The translations under genes were made by a program, and so were the position numbers. The notes below the pieces were generated by a model. The model had not been told where the DNA came from and searched no databases. It saw only the letters and a list, made by a program, of their open reading frames with translations. A stretch of 60,859 bases of DNA, from the NCBI RefSeq assembly GCF_001668675.1, contig NZ_LZKQ01000329.1, forward strand, positions 1 to 60,859, in the 5' to 3' direction. Shown here in pieces: positions 50,789-58,460 of this stretch. Each line of letters opens with the position of its first letter. The first letter of the stretch is position 1. The stretch comes from Mycobacterium asiaticum. Its GTDB lineage: Bacteria; Actinomycetota; Actinomycetes; Mycobacteriales; Mycobacteriaceae.

Positions 50789-51841
50789 GTGCGCGCGGTC
50801 ATATTGCGGGACGACAAGCTGCAAGTCGGGGAGACACCGGATCCCGAACCCGGGCCGGGCGAACTGTTGCTGCGAACACTCAGCACCGCGATCTGCGCAT
50901 CGGACGTGCATTTCATGGATCACCCGGAGCTCGCAGTCGACGATCCGACGGGCCGATCGCTGTACGACCCGAACCGGGACATCGTGCTCGGTCACGAATT
51001 CGTCGGCGAGGTCGTGGCTTTCGGACCCGGTTGCTCGGGTCAGTTCAGCGTCGGGTCGCGCGTGACCGCAATGCCGGTGCGTCTGGTGGACGGCGGCGCG
51101 GGCGGGATGCGGATCATCGGCCAACACCCCGAGGCGCAGGGCAGCTTCGCCGAGTTGCTGGTGGTTTCCGAAGTCGCCGCCAAAGCTGTCACCGGCGACG
51201 TCTCCTCCGATGCAATCTCGCTGACCGACGCATTCGCCGTCGGGGAGTTCTATGTGCGCTCGGCCCGGCTTGCGCCAGGGGAGGTTCCAATCGTCATCGG
51301 CGCGGGCGCCATCGGACTGTCCGCGGTCGCCGCCCTTGCCAGCCGGGGCATCGAACCGATCGTCGTCGCGGACTTCAAGACTGAGCGTCGCGCGCTGGCC
51401 CGGGACTTCTTCGGTGCACACATCGAAGTGGACCCCGTGGAATCGTCGGCGATCGATGCGTTTCGGCAGGTCCGCGTCCAGCGCGGTTTGCCCGGTCCCG
51501 CAGTGGTTTTCGAATGCGTGGGCGCTGCCGGGCTGATCCAGGAGCTCGTCGAATCCGCCGAATTCGGCACCCGTATCTACTGCGCCGGTGGCTGGTACAG
51601 CGGTGACACACTCGACATCACGACGGCGACCCGCCAGGGCGTGACCATCCAGTTCGGTGGCGGGCCACACCCACAGGACTGGTACGGCACACTCGAAGCG
51701 ATCGCCTCGGGACGACTGGACCCATTGCCCAGCGTGGGCAAAACCATCACCCTCGACGAGGTGCCGGACGCGCTCGAACTCGCGCGCCGATCAGACGGTC
51801 CCCCGCGAATCATCGTCCACCCCAACGGAGAATCGACATGA
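50789..51841 (+). CDS. Medium-chain alcohol dehydrogenase (MDR family)
   Basis: MDR-type NAD(P)-dependent dehydrogenase of 350 residues. The catalytic zinc ligands are likely Cys in TAICASDVHF and the His and Glu of LGHEFVGEV. The Rossmann motif is VIGAGAIGLSA. The four-cysteine structural zinc lobe is missing, so it binds at most one zinc. The GTG at 50789 is chosen because homology begins at VRAVIL. Its stop overlaps the next start by ATGA, giving a three-gene operon probably under IclR control. Confidence 0.88.
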   Translation: MRAVILRDDKLQVGETPDPEPGPGELLLRTLSTAICASDVHFMDHPELAVDDPTGRSLYDPNRDIVLGHEFVGEVVAFGPGCSGQFSVGSRVTAMPVRLVDGGAGGMRIIGQHPEAQGSFAELLVVSEVAAKAVTGDVSSDAISLTDAFAVGEFYVRSARLAPGEVPIVIGAGAIGLSAVAALASRGIEPIVVADFKTERRALARDFFGAHIEVDPVESSAIDAFRQVRVQRGLPGPAVVFECVGAAGLIQELVESAEFGTRIYCAGGWYSGDTLDITTATRQGVTIQFGGGPHPQDWYGTLEAIASGRLDPLPSVGKTITLDEVPDALELARRSDGPPRIIVHPNGEST

Positions 51842-52257
51842 CCGACCGCGAAGACCGGCAGGACATCTCCGACCTGCTGGTCCGTTATGCCACCGGCATC
51901 GACCGGCGTGATTGGCCGTTGTTCCGCACCGTATTCACCGACGACTGCGAACTGGATTACGGCGAGATCGGCGCGTGGCACGGCATCGACGCTGTCACGG
52001 AGTTCATGCAGCTGGCTCACGCGATGGCGGGCCACACGCTGCACCGGCTGAGCAATATCGCCATCACCCTCGACGGAGACCGCGCGGCGGCTCGGACCTA
52101 CATCGACGGACTGATCATGGCCGCCGACAACAGCGGCGGCGTGAATGCCGCCGGGTTCTACGATGACGACATCGTCCGCACCAGCGCAGGATGGCGAATC
52201 GCCAGGCGCCGGTTCACCTCGGTGCGCGTCGTCGCCGTCGGGCAGGAGGGTAAGTGA
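51838..52257 (+). CDS. SnoaL/NTF2-like protein
   Basis: Protein of 139 residues with the SnoaL-like cone fold seen in steroid isomerases, dehydratases and cyclases: ISDLLVRYATGIDRRDWPL, FTDDCELDYG and ITLDGDRAAARTYIDG, ending RRRFTSVRVV. It could act as an isomerase or dehydratase in a steroid or terpenoid pathway with the flanking dehydrogenases. It overlaps both neighbours by 4 bp. Confidence 0.88.
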   Translation: MTDREDRQDISDLLVRYATGIDRRDWPLFRTVFTDDCELDYGEIGAWHGIDAVTEFMQLAHAMAGHTLHRLSNIAITLDGDRAAARTYIDGLIMAADNSGGVNAAGFYDDDIVRTSAGWRIARRRFTSVRVVAVGQEGK

Positions 52258-53072
52258 CCTTCGCCTCAAAGTACGGGCCCTGGGCGTTGGTTGCCGGCGC
52301 CTCCGACGGCGTGGGGGCGGCGTTTGCGCACGGACTCGCCGAGCGCGGCGTCAATGTGGTCCTGATCGCACGCCGGCAGTCCGTGCTCGAGCAGGTTGCC
52401 GCCGAGATCAAGACGGCGACCTCGGTCGAAACACTCGCCTTGGCAATAGATCTTGCGCGTCCGGGAGCTGTCGAGAGCATCGCTGCGGCAACAACGGACC
52501 TCGAAATCGGCTTCCTTGTCTACTGCGCCGGGGCCGATCCGAATTTCAAGCCGTTCCTGGCCACTCCGGTCGAGGCCGCGGAGGCCATGGTCCAACGCAA
52601 TTGCGTGGTGCCGATGCAACTGTGTCACCACTATGCGCCCGCAATGGTCGAACGGCGACGGGGCGGCATCGTGATCTTCGGATCGGGCGCCGGGTTCGCC
52701 GGCGGCCCAAACATGGTTGCCTACGCCGCCTCGAAAGCATTCGACATGGTGTTCGCCGAGGCACTGTGGGCCGAACTACACGACAGCGGTGTCGACGTCC
52801 TCGGCCTCATCCTGGGCAAGACCAACACCCCGGCCTTGCGTGAACTCGAGTACAGCCGCGGACAGATCGCATCGCCCGACGATGTTCCGCCGGGCGCGGT
52901 GCCCGTTGATGACGTCATCGACGAAGCGTTCGCGAATCTCACCAACGGGCCGACCTGGATTGTGGGCGAAGACATTTGCGCCGCGATGCAGTTGCTCGGT
53001 TCGCTGACCCGCAACCAGGCCGTCGAACTGATCAGCCAGGCCAGCGCCGCGGCCATGGGTTCCGCCGGGTGA
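52254..53072 (+). CDS. Short-chain dehydrogenase/reductase
   Basis: SDR of 272 residues starting with GTG inside the SnoaL stop. The cofactor motif is LVAGASDGVGAA, and the catalytic SGAGFAGGPN and YAASKAFDMVF are present. It completes the IclR-controlled ADH-SnoaL-SDR operon. The substrate is unknown; a hydroxy-lipid or steroid is plausible from context only. Confidence 0.9.
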   Translation: MTFASKYGPWALVAGASDGVGAAFAHGLAERGVNVVLIARRQSVLEQVAAEIKTATSVETLALAIDLARPGAVESIAAATTDLEIGFLVYCAGADPNFKPFLATPVEAAEAMVQRNCVVPMQLCHHYAPAMVERRRGGIVIFGSGAGFAGGPNMVAYAASKAFDMVFAEALWAELHDSGVDVLGLILGKTNTPALRELEYSRGQIASPDDVPPGAVPVDDVIDEAFANLTNGPTWIVGEDICAAMQLLGSLTRNQAVELISQASAAAMGSAG

Positions 53073-53076
53073 TCGG

Positions 53077-53493
53077 CTACGGCGGTCGGCTCTCGTGGCC
53101 GGGCCGGCCGACGGTCCGGCGCTCCTCCTTCATCCTGGCTTCGAGCACGTGTCGAGTGCCGCCCTGCAGTTGCTCTCGTACGCTGCGCTCGTGCTCGCGG
53201 AGCGGCGTCCAGTAGTTGTCGTCGAACTCCTCGACGACCTGAAATGTCCACCGGCCGTACAGCACGTTGCGCCCGACCATTTCCGTCTGCAGACGATCGG
53301 CCACGGTGTCGTGCCCGGCGTCGCGCAGCTTGTCGCACGCCTGGCCAAGCAGCAGGTCGGCGTGGCCCATCAGCTGATGGAACGAGTACAACTCGCCGCG
53401 CGCGCGTTCGACATACTCCAACGCCTCGGAGAGCTGCCCGACCGCCTCGACAGTTGCGTCGTCCAGGTCCGGCATCTCCTTTGATTCGGTCAT
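53077..53493 (-). CDS. Conserved hypothetical helical protein
   Basis: Protein of 138 residues with acidic and helical composition (QLSEALEYVERARGELYSF, LGQACDKLRDAGHDTVAD, VGRNVLYGRWTFQVV). The ATG at 53493 is preferred to a start 33 bp upstream. No family or motif was recognised, though the protein looks like one conserved among mycobacteria. It converges on the SDR gene with a 4-bp gap. Confidence 0.7.
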   Translation of the reverse strand: MTESKEMPDLDDATVEAVGQLSEALEYVERARGELYSFHQLMGHADLLLGQACDKLRDAGHDTVADRLQTEMVGRNVLYGRWTFQVVEEFDDNYWTPLREHERSVREQLQGGTRHVLEARMKEERRTVGRPGHESRPP

Positions 53494-53533
53494 GAGGTCT
53501 TTATGCCCCGGTTTCCGGCGCTTCACGCCTCGC

Positions 53534-54127
53534 TCACGCCGGAGCTTGCCAGGTGATCAGGACTCGGCCGTACAGCAGCCGATGGATACGCGCGTCGGGC
53601 AGCACCGCACGCACGTGGCGACGCAGCTGCGAAAACGTATCCGGCGGAGGCCATTTGATCGGCGCGGTGTGCTCCCACTTGCCTTTGACCCGGTTGACGA
53701 CGACACACGCCATCGCGGTAGCCAGGTGCCACCAGGCCGTCCGCACCGAAAATCTGACGAAGGTCACCACCGTGAGCGTGCCGCCGGGTGTCACCAGGTC
53801 GGCGAGCCGCGCCAGCGCTGCCCGCGTGTCGTCGATGTGGTGCAGGGCGGCGTTTGAGACGACGGCGTCAAAGGGGGGCAATTCGGCGGTCATGACGTCG
53901 TCGCGTATCCAGCGAATCTTGGCGTCCGGGAAGCGGGTCCGCGCTCGTTGCAGCACCGGCTCATCCACATCCAGGGCGGTGACCTTTGATATCCGGCGCG
54001 CGAGTCGGGCCGCAAGGAAGCCGTCCCCGCATCCGACGTCGAGCAAACTTTGCGCATCGGTTGGGACCAGCGAGTCGACTAGGGCGTTGTAGTGAATGTT
54101 GATATTCCACGGTTGATCGGCCGGCAT
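53534..54127 (-). CDS. Class I SAM-dependent methyltransferase
   Basis: Methyltransferase of 197 residues with motif I LLDVGCGDGFLAARLA, the acidic ALDVDEP, and FDAVVSNAALHHI with LVTPGGTLTVV. This fits a small-molecule (type 11) methyltransferase. The ATG at 54127 is preferred to an upstream TTG. It is divergent from the SDR at 54184. The substrate is unknown. Confidence 0.9.
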   Translation of the reverse strand: MPADQPWNINIHYNALVDSLVPTDAQSLLDVGCGDGFLAARLARRISKVTALDVDEPVLQRARTRFPDAKIRWIRDDVMTAELPPFDAVVSNAALHHIDDTRAALARLADLVTPGGTLTVVTFVRFSVRTAWWHLATAMACVVVNRVKGKWEHTAPIKWPPPDTFSQLRRHVRAVLPDARIHRLLYGRVLITWQAPA

Positions 54128-54183
54128 TCCACCCAAGGTAGCCCGAAGGTCACCCAGCTTCCGCGCGATGATGGGATGTACCG

Positions 54184-55005
54184 GTGACGGTTCATCGGGA
54201 AGTGCTGACCATCATCGGCGTGGGCGGAATGGGCCAGGCGATCGCACGCCGGGTGGGGTCGTCCAAGACGCTGCTGCTGGCGGACAACAACGACTCGGTA
54301 CTGGCCTCCGTCGCCCAATCACTCGCTGCCGACGGGCACGACGTCGAAAGTCAACGGGTGGACGTCGCCTCGCCGGATTCGGTGCATGCGCTCGCCGAAT
54401 TCGCCGCCTCCCTCGGCAACGTAACGCAATTGGCGCACACCGCCGGACTGTCCCCGGCGCAAGCGTCCGCCGAGGCAATCCTGGCGGTCGACCTGCTCGG
54501 CGTCGCGCTGGTGCTGCAGGAGTTCGGCGAGATCATCGCACCCGGCGGCGCGGGCGTGGTGATCGCCAGCATGGCCGGCCATCTGGTGCCGCCATTGACC
54601 GCCGAGCAGGAGAAGGCTTTGGCCCACGATCCGCCCGAAGCGCTGCTGACATTGGACTTTGTGAGCAAGCTGACCGACCCCCACTTCGCGTATCCAGTCG
54701 CCAAGCAGGCCAACCACATTCGGGTACGGGCAGCCAGCGCACACTGGGGCAGGCGGGGCGCCCGAATCAACTCCATCAGCCCCGGCATCATCTCGACGCC
54801 GATGGGACAACAGGAACTCGACTCCCCGGTCGGGGACGGGATGCGAGCGATGATTGCGATGTCCGGCACTGGTCGCATCGGCACTCCCGACGACATCGCC
54901 GCCGCGACCGCCTTTCTGCTCGGTCCGGACGCAACATTCATCACCGGCACCGACCTGCTGGTCGACGGCGGGGTGACCGCCGCGCTGAAAGCCGGCAACC
55001 GGTGA
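54184..55005 (+). CDS. SDR-family oxidoreductase with atypical cofactor motif
   Basis: SDR of 273 residues. The usual TGxxxGIG is replaced by IIGVGGMGQAIA, while the rest is typical: the catalytic YPVAKQANHIRV, INSISPGIISTPM, and a C-terminal GRIGTPDDIAAATAFLL with ITGTDLLVDGG. It may be a 3-oxoacyl or hydroxysteroid dehydrogenase-like enzyme. The GTG start at 54184 lacks a strong ribosome binding site. The gene is convergent with the PE_PGRS gene. Confidence 0.85.
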   Translation: MTVHREVLTIIGVGGMGQAIARRVGSSKTLLLADNNDSVLASVAQSLAADGHDVESQRVDVASPDSVHALAEFAASLGNVTQLAHTAGLSPAQASAEAILAVDLLGVALVLQEFGEIIAPGGAGVVIASMAGHLVPPLTAEQEKALAHDPPEALLTLDFVSKLTDPHFAYPVAKQANHIRVRAASAHWGRRGARINSISPGIISTPMGQQELDSPVGDGMRAMIAMSGTGRIGTPDDIAAATAFLLGPDATFITGTDLLVDGGVTAALKAGNR

Positions 55006-55012
55006 GAAAGAC

Positions 55013-55034
55013 CGGTCGGGCAAGCGCCCGGTTT
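55013..55034. terminator. Hairpin between convergent SDR and PE_PGRS genes
   Basis: CGGGC (55017-55021) and GCCCG (55026-55030), extended by flanking CCGG partners, form a GC-rich stem followed by TTT on the plus strand. It sits in the 47-bp convergent gap and probably ends SDR transcription. Confidence 0.5.
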
Positions 55035-55052
55035 CGGCCGCGTATTTCGCTG

Positions 55053-56828
55053 TTACACCTCGCGGACGTTGAACTCGTGCAACGTCTGGCCCGCCCCCTC
55101 GCTGAGCGTGACGTAGCCGCGACCATCGGGGTGGAATGCGATCGCCTCCCCCTGGCGTTCGCTGGTCTCCAAGCCTTCGACGGCCTGCTGGGAGAACGGC
55201 GACCAGGAGCTGCTTCCCTGGGCCCGGTCCCACAGCAGGACATCGTCGTAGGTGCGCACGGCCAGCTGCGAGCCATCGGCCGAGAAGTCCGCGCTGGTGA
55301 CCAGTTGCTCACTGGCATCCGACAGATCCAGCGTGGCGACCTGGGTCAGCGCTCGGCTCGAGCTGCTGCTTCCGGCGCTGCTCCAGCCGCTGTCCGGCGT
55401 CGAGTACACCCTCGATACGTCGTCACTGGTCTTCTCGATCAGCAGCATGTTGTGGTTCACCGGGTCGACCGCCAGCGCCTCTGAATTGAGTTTCTCCCCA
55501 TTGGGATACGTGAGCCGGACCTGCTCGACTCCGGTCAATGTCCCATTCGTCGGACTGCTCGCAGTGCCGGTGACGATCGGCTCGGGAACGCGGTAGATGG
55601 TGATGTTGCTGCGTGAGTGGCCGTTGTCGCCTATGTCGCCGACATAAATGTAGGACTTGCCGTCGGCGCCCCTGGCGACCTCGATGTCCTCCCAGTCGTT
55701 GGCGGTTGCACCGCTGAGTTTGTAGGTGGCCAGCGTCTGGCCGGTCTCCGCGTCGACCGCGAAGATGCGCGCCGAATCGCCCGAATCGTTGTGCACCCAG
55801 TACACATTCGGGTTGTTGATGCCGGCGTCGATACCGGAGATCTCGTCAAGATTGCCGTCGGTGACCTTGCCGCCGCTTGATGCGGTCAGGTGGCCGTCAC
55901 GCGCTGCGTCAACGGCGTTCGGCCCGGCCGGGTCGGTGGGGTCACCTGGGTCGGGGTTTCCTGGGTCGGGGTTTCCTGGTCCAGGGTTGCCTGGGTCGGT
56001 CGGGTTACCCGGGTTGCCCGGTTCGCTGAGTTTGGTCCCCGTCGCCCCGGTGGCGCCATCGCTGCCGGCCAACTGGCCGCCCGAGCCACCGGCGCCGCCC
56101 TTGCCCGGGTTCACGCCCGAACCGCCGGTACCGCCGTCGCCGCCGTCGCCCACCAGGCCCGCACTGCCCCCCGCGCCGCCGACACCGCCGACACCCACCG
56201 GGCCGGCGCTGCCCCCGGCGCCGCCGGCACCGCCGGTGCCATACAGCGCGCCGCCGTTGCCACCCCGCCCGCCAGCCGGTGCGGGCGCTGCGGCATCAGT
56301 CGCCGCGCCGCCCTGCCCGCCCGCGCCGCCGTTACCGATCAGGCCGGCGCTGCCGCCGCTGCCGCCGGCCTGGCCCGCCGCCCCGGACCCACCCTTCCCA
56401 CCGTTGCCGTACAACAAGCCACCGGCCCCGCCGTTCTGCCCGGTACCGGCAGCTCCGTCGGCGCCGTCGCCGATCAGGGGGCGACCCAACAGCGAGCGGG
56501 TGGGGGCATTGATCACATCGAGCGCCGCCTGCTGAAGTGGGTTGACATTCGCCGCCTCCGCCTCGGCGTATCGGCCCGCTCCAGCGGCCACCAGCTGCAC
56601 AAACTGCTGGTGGAACGCCTGCATCCGCCCGCTCAATGCCTGATATTCGCGGGCGTGGCCGGCAAATAGTGCGGCGAGCGCCACCGAAACCTCATCATGC
56701 GCGGCGGCCGCGATTGCGGTCGTCGGCGCCGACGCCATGGTCCCGGCCGCCTGTAGCGCGCTACCGATACCTTCCAACTGCGTCGCTGCGGACGACAACA
56801 AATCCGGAACGGTCACCAGATACGACAC
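55053..56828 (-). CDS. PE_PGRS-family protein with C-terminal propeller-like domain
   Basis: Protein of 591 residues. The PE domain covers about 1-95 (VSYLVTVPDLLSSAATQLEG). A Gly-Gly-Ala/Gly-rich PGRS segment spans about 130-270. A Pro/Asn repeat follows (PGNPGNPTDPGNPGPGNP). A unique C-terminal domain of about 280 residues carries DEISGIDAGINNPNVYWVHN, GDIGDNGHSRSNITIYRVP, and LNSEALAVDPVNHNMLLIEK, resembling beta-propeller phytase or esterase-like repeats. Most PE_PGRS proteins lack such a folded tail. GGAGG precedes the GTG at 56828. It should be exported by ESX-5. Two perfect 14-bp palindromes upstream suggest TetR control shared with the monooxygenase genes. Confidence 0.9.
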   Translation of the reverse strand: MSYLVTVPDLLSSAATQLEGIGSALQAAGTMASAPTTAIAAAAHDEVSVALAALFAGHAREYQALSGRMQAFHQQFVQLVAAGAGRYAEAEAANVNPLQQAALDVINAPTRSLLGRPLIGDGADGAAGTGQNGGAGGLLYGNGGKGGSGAAGQAGGSGGSAGLIGNGGAGGQGGAATDAAAPAPAGGRGGNGGALYGTGGAGGAGGSAGPVGVGGVGGAGGSAGLVGDGGDGGTGGSGVNPGKGGAGGSGGQLAGSDGATGATGTKLSEPGNPGNPTDPGNPGPGNPDPGNPDPGDPTDPAGPNAVDAARDGHLTASSGGKVTDGNLDEISGIDAGINNPNVYWVHNDSGDSARIFAVDAETGQTLATYKLSGATANDWEDIEVARGADGKSYIYVGDIGDNGHSRSNITIYRVPEPIVTGTASSPTNGTLTGVEQVRLTYPNGEKLNSEALAVDPVNHNMLLIEKTSDDVSRVYSTPDSGWSSAGSSSSSRALTQVATLDLSDASEQLVTSADFSADGSQLAVRTYDDVLLWDRAQGSSSWSPFSQQAVEGLETSERQGEAIAFHPDGRGYVTLSEGAGQTLHEFNVREV

Positions 56829-56853
56829 CGAAAGAACCTCCACCATCCATATA

Positions 56854-56867
56854 ATCAATCGATTGAT
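56854..56867. promoter_or_regulatory. Perfect 14-bp palindrome, likely TetR operator 1
   Basis: ATCAATCGATTGAT, identical to its reverse complement, lies 26 bp upstream of the PE_PGRS start codon. An identical copy is at 56912-56925 and a near copy at 60301-60314. Confidence 0.7.
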
Positions 56868-56911
56868 CGTATGCACAGGACAGCGAGGTCCGGGCCGTTT
56901 TCACCGCATTA

Positions 56912-56925
56912 ATCAATCGATTGAT
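56912..56925. promoter_or_regulatory. Perfect 14-bp palindrome, likely TetR operator 2
   Basis: Second copy of ATCAATCGATTGAT, 58 bp from the first, overlapping the stop codon of the monooxygenase gene at 56913. The pair brackets the PE_PGRS promoter region. Confidence 0.65.
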
Positions 56926-58460
56926 AGTTTACTGGCCTTGGGCGTGTGGTTGTCACGGAGATTTTCGGTGTGATGCACCCAGTCCCGGGGGCGAATGCGC
57001 CAGGTGCGCCTTGCGTAGTTCAGTTCTGTGTAGGGCCACTGCGTCACGACCCGTCCGCTGGGTGAGCGGAAATAGCTGTTGCACTGGGTCCAGATGCTGC
57101 GTTCCAGATCCGCCGAGAGCCGCTCATTGAAGCTGTGCTCGGCTTCCGGACGTACCGTCAGGTACCCACCGCGGCGGGCGATACGCGAGACCGCGCTGGC
57201 GACCAGTCGCGCACCCGCCTCGAGGATGTACACGATCGAGTTACCGCCCTGGTTGGTGTTGGGGCCATAAAGCATGAAGAAGTTGGGGAACCCGGCAACG
57301 GCTACACCCAGGTAGGCGCTGGGGTCCACACCCCAATGCTCGTGCAGCCGGCGTCCCTCGGCGCCGATAACCTCGATGCCAGACAGATACTGGGACGTCT
57401 CGAATCCCGTCGCCAGCACGACGGCGTCGACGTCCACGGCGTCGCCCGACGCGGTGACGACCGACGTCGTCGTGACGCGCGCGATGGGATCGGTGACCAG
57501 CGTGACGTTCTCGCGCTGCAACGCCCGGTAGAAATCGTCACCCAGGAGCACCCGTTTGCACCGGAACGGGTAGTCGGGCGTCAGAGCACTCCGCAATTCT
57601 TCGTCGGCCACGCTGCGCTGCAGGAACGCGGTGGCGAATTGCGACCGCGCCGCGACCACCGGGTCGTCGGCCATCGTGGCGGTGTTGTCGTGCTGGAACT
57701 TCCAGATCTTCCAGCGGGTGTGGCGCACCGCCAGCGGGTTGCGCCGAAATTGCGCCAATTCGGCTGCGGTGTAGGGCCGGTCGTCCTTGGGCACCATCCA
57801 CGGCGGCGTCCGCTGAAAGACCGTCAGGTGGGCGGCGGTCTGGGCAAGTTCGGGAACGACCTGCACCCCGCTGGCCCCGGTCCCGATCACCGCCACCCGC
57901 GCGCCGGTCAGGTCCACGCCGTGGTCCCACTGGGCGGTATGCATCAGGGTGCCGCTGAAGTCCTTGAGCCCCAGGATATCCGGAAGTCGTTGCGCGCCAA
58001 ATAATCCGACGGCACATACCACAACATCGACCTTGAGCGTCTCGCTGGACGTCCGACGATCCAGTCGCAGCTCCCACTGGCAGGTATCGGCGCACCAGCG
58101 GGCGGACCGCACCGCGGTACCCAGCATCAGGTGGCGGCCGAGGTCGAATTCGTCGGCCACTGATTCCAGGTAGGCGAGTATCTCCGGCTGCCGAGCGTAG
58201 GTGCGGCTCCAGGACTTGTTGGGCGCGAACGAGAATGAGTACAGGTGACTCTGGATGTCGCAGGCCGCCCCCGGGTAGGTGTTCCGGCGCCAGGTACCTC
58301 CTACGCCGTCGTCGGCCTCGATGATGAGCAGGTCGTCGATGCCGGCACGGCGCAATGCGACGGCGGCGCCGAGGCCGCCGAACCCCGCACCGACGATCGC
58401 CACCTTGGGCGAGGGCCGACGGCGGGCCGCCGCCCGGATCCGGCCGAGCAGGTACTTCAC
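56913..58460 (-). CDS. Baeyer-Villiger-type flavin monooxygenase
   Basis: FAD/NADPH monooxygenase of 515 residues. It has two Rossmann motifs (VAIVGAGFGGLGAAVALR near residue 20 and VAVIGTGASGVQVVPEL near 185), and between them the BVMO fingerprint FSGTLMHTAQW, matching FxGxxxHxxxW. The C-terminal ATGFETSQYL is also typical. It overlaps the upstream monooxygenase stop as ATGA, so the two form an operon. The likely reaction is oxygenation of a ketone to an ester or lactone; the substrate is unknown. Confidence 0.9.
   Translation of the reverse strand: MKYLLGRIRAAARRRPSPKVAIVGAGFGGLGAAVALRRAGIDDLLIIEADDGVGGTWRRNTYPGAACDIQSHLYSFSFAPNKSWSRTYARQPEILAYLESVADEFDLGRHLMLGTAVRSARWCADTCQWELRLDRRTSSETLKVDVVVCAVGLFGAQRLPDILGLKDFSGTLMHTAQWDHGVDLTGARVAVIGTGASGVQVVPELAQTAAHLTVFQRTPPWMVPKDDRPYTAAELAQFRRNPLAVRHTRWKIWKFQHDNTATMADDPVVAARSQFATAFLQRSVADEELRSALTPDYPFRCKRVLLGDDFYRALQRENVTLVTDPIARVTTTSVVTASGDAVDVDAVVLATGFETSQYLSGIEVIGAEGRRLHEHWGVDPSAYLGVAVAGFPNFFMLYGPNTNQGGNSIVYILEAGARLVASAVSRIARRGGYLTVRPEAEHSFNERLSADLERSIWTQCNSYFRSPSGRVVTQWPYTELNYARRTWRIRPRDWVHHTENLRDNHTPKASKLSID

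Noticed and set aside
55726..56669. Long plus-strand frames rich in Pro, Ala and Arg opposite the PE_PGRS gene
   Set aside because: They are complements of the Gly-rich repeat and follow from its codon pattern. PE and propeller homology lies on the minus strand.
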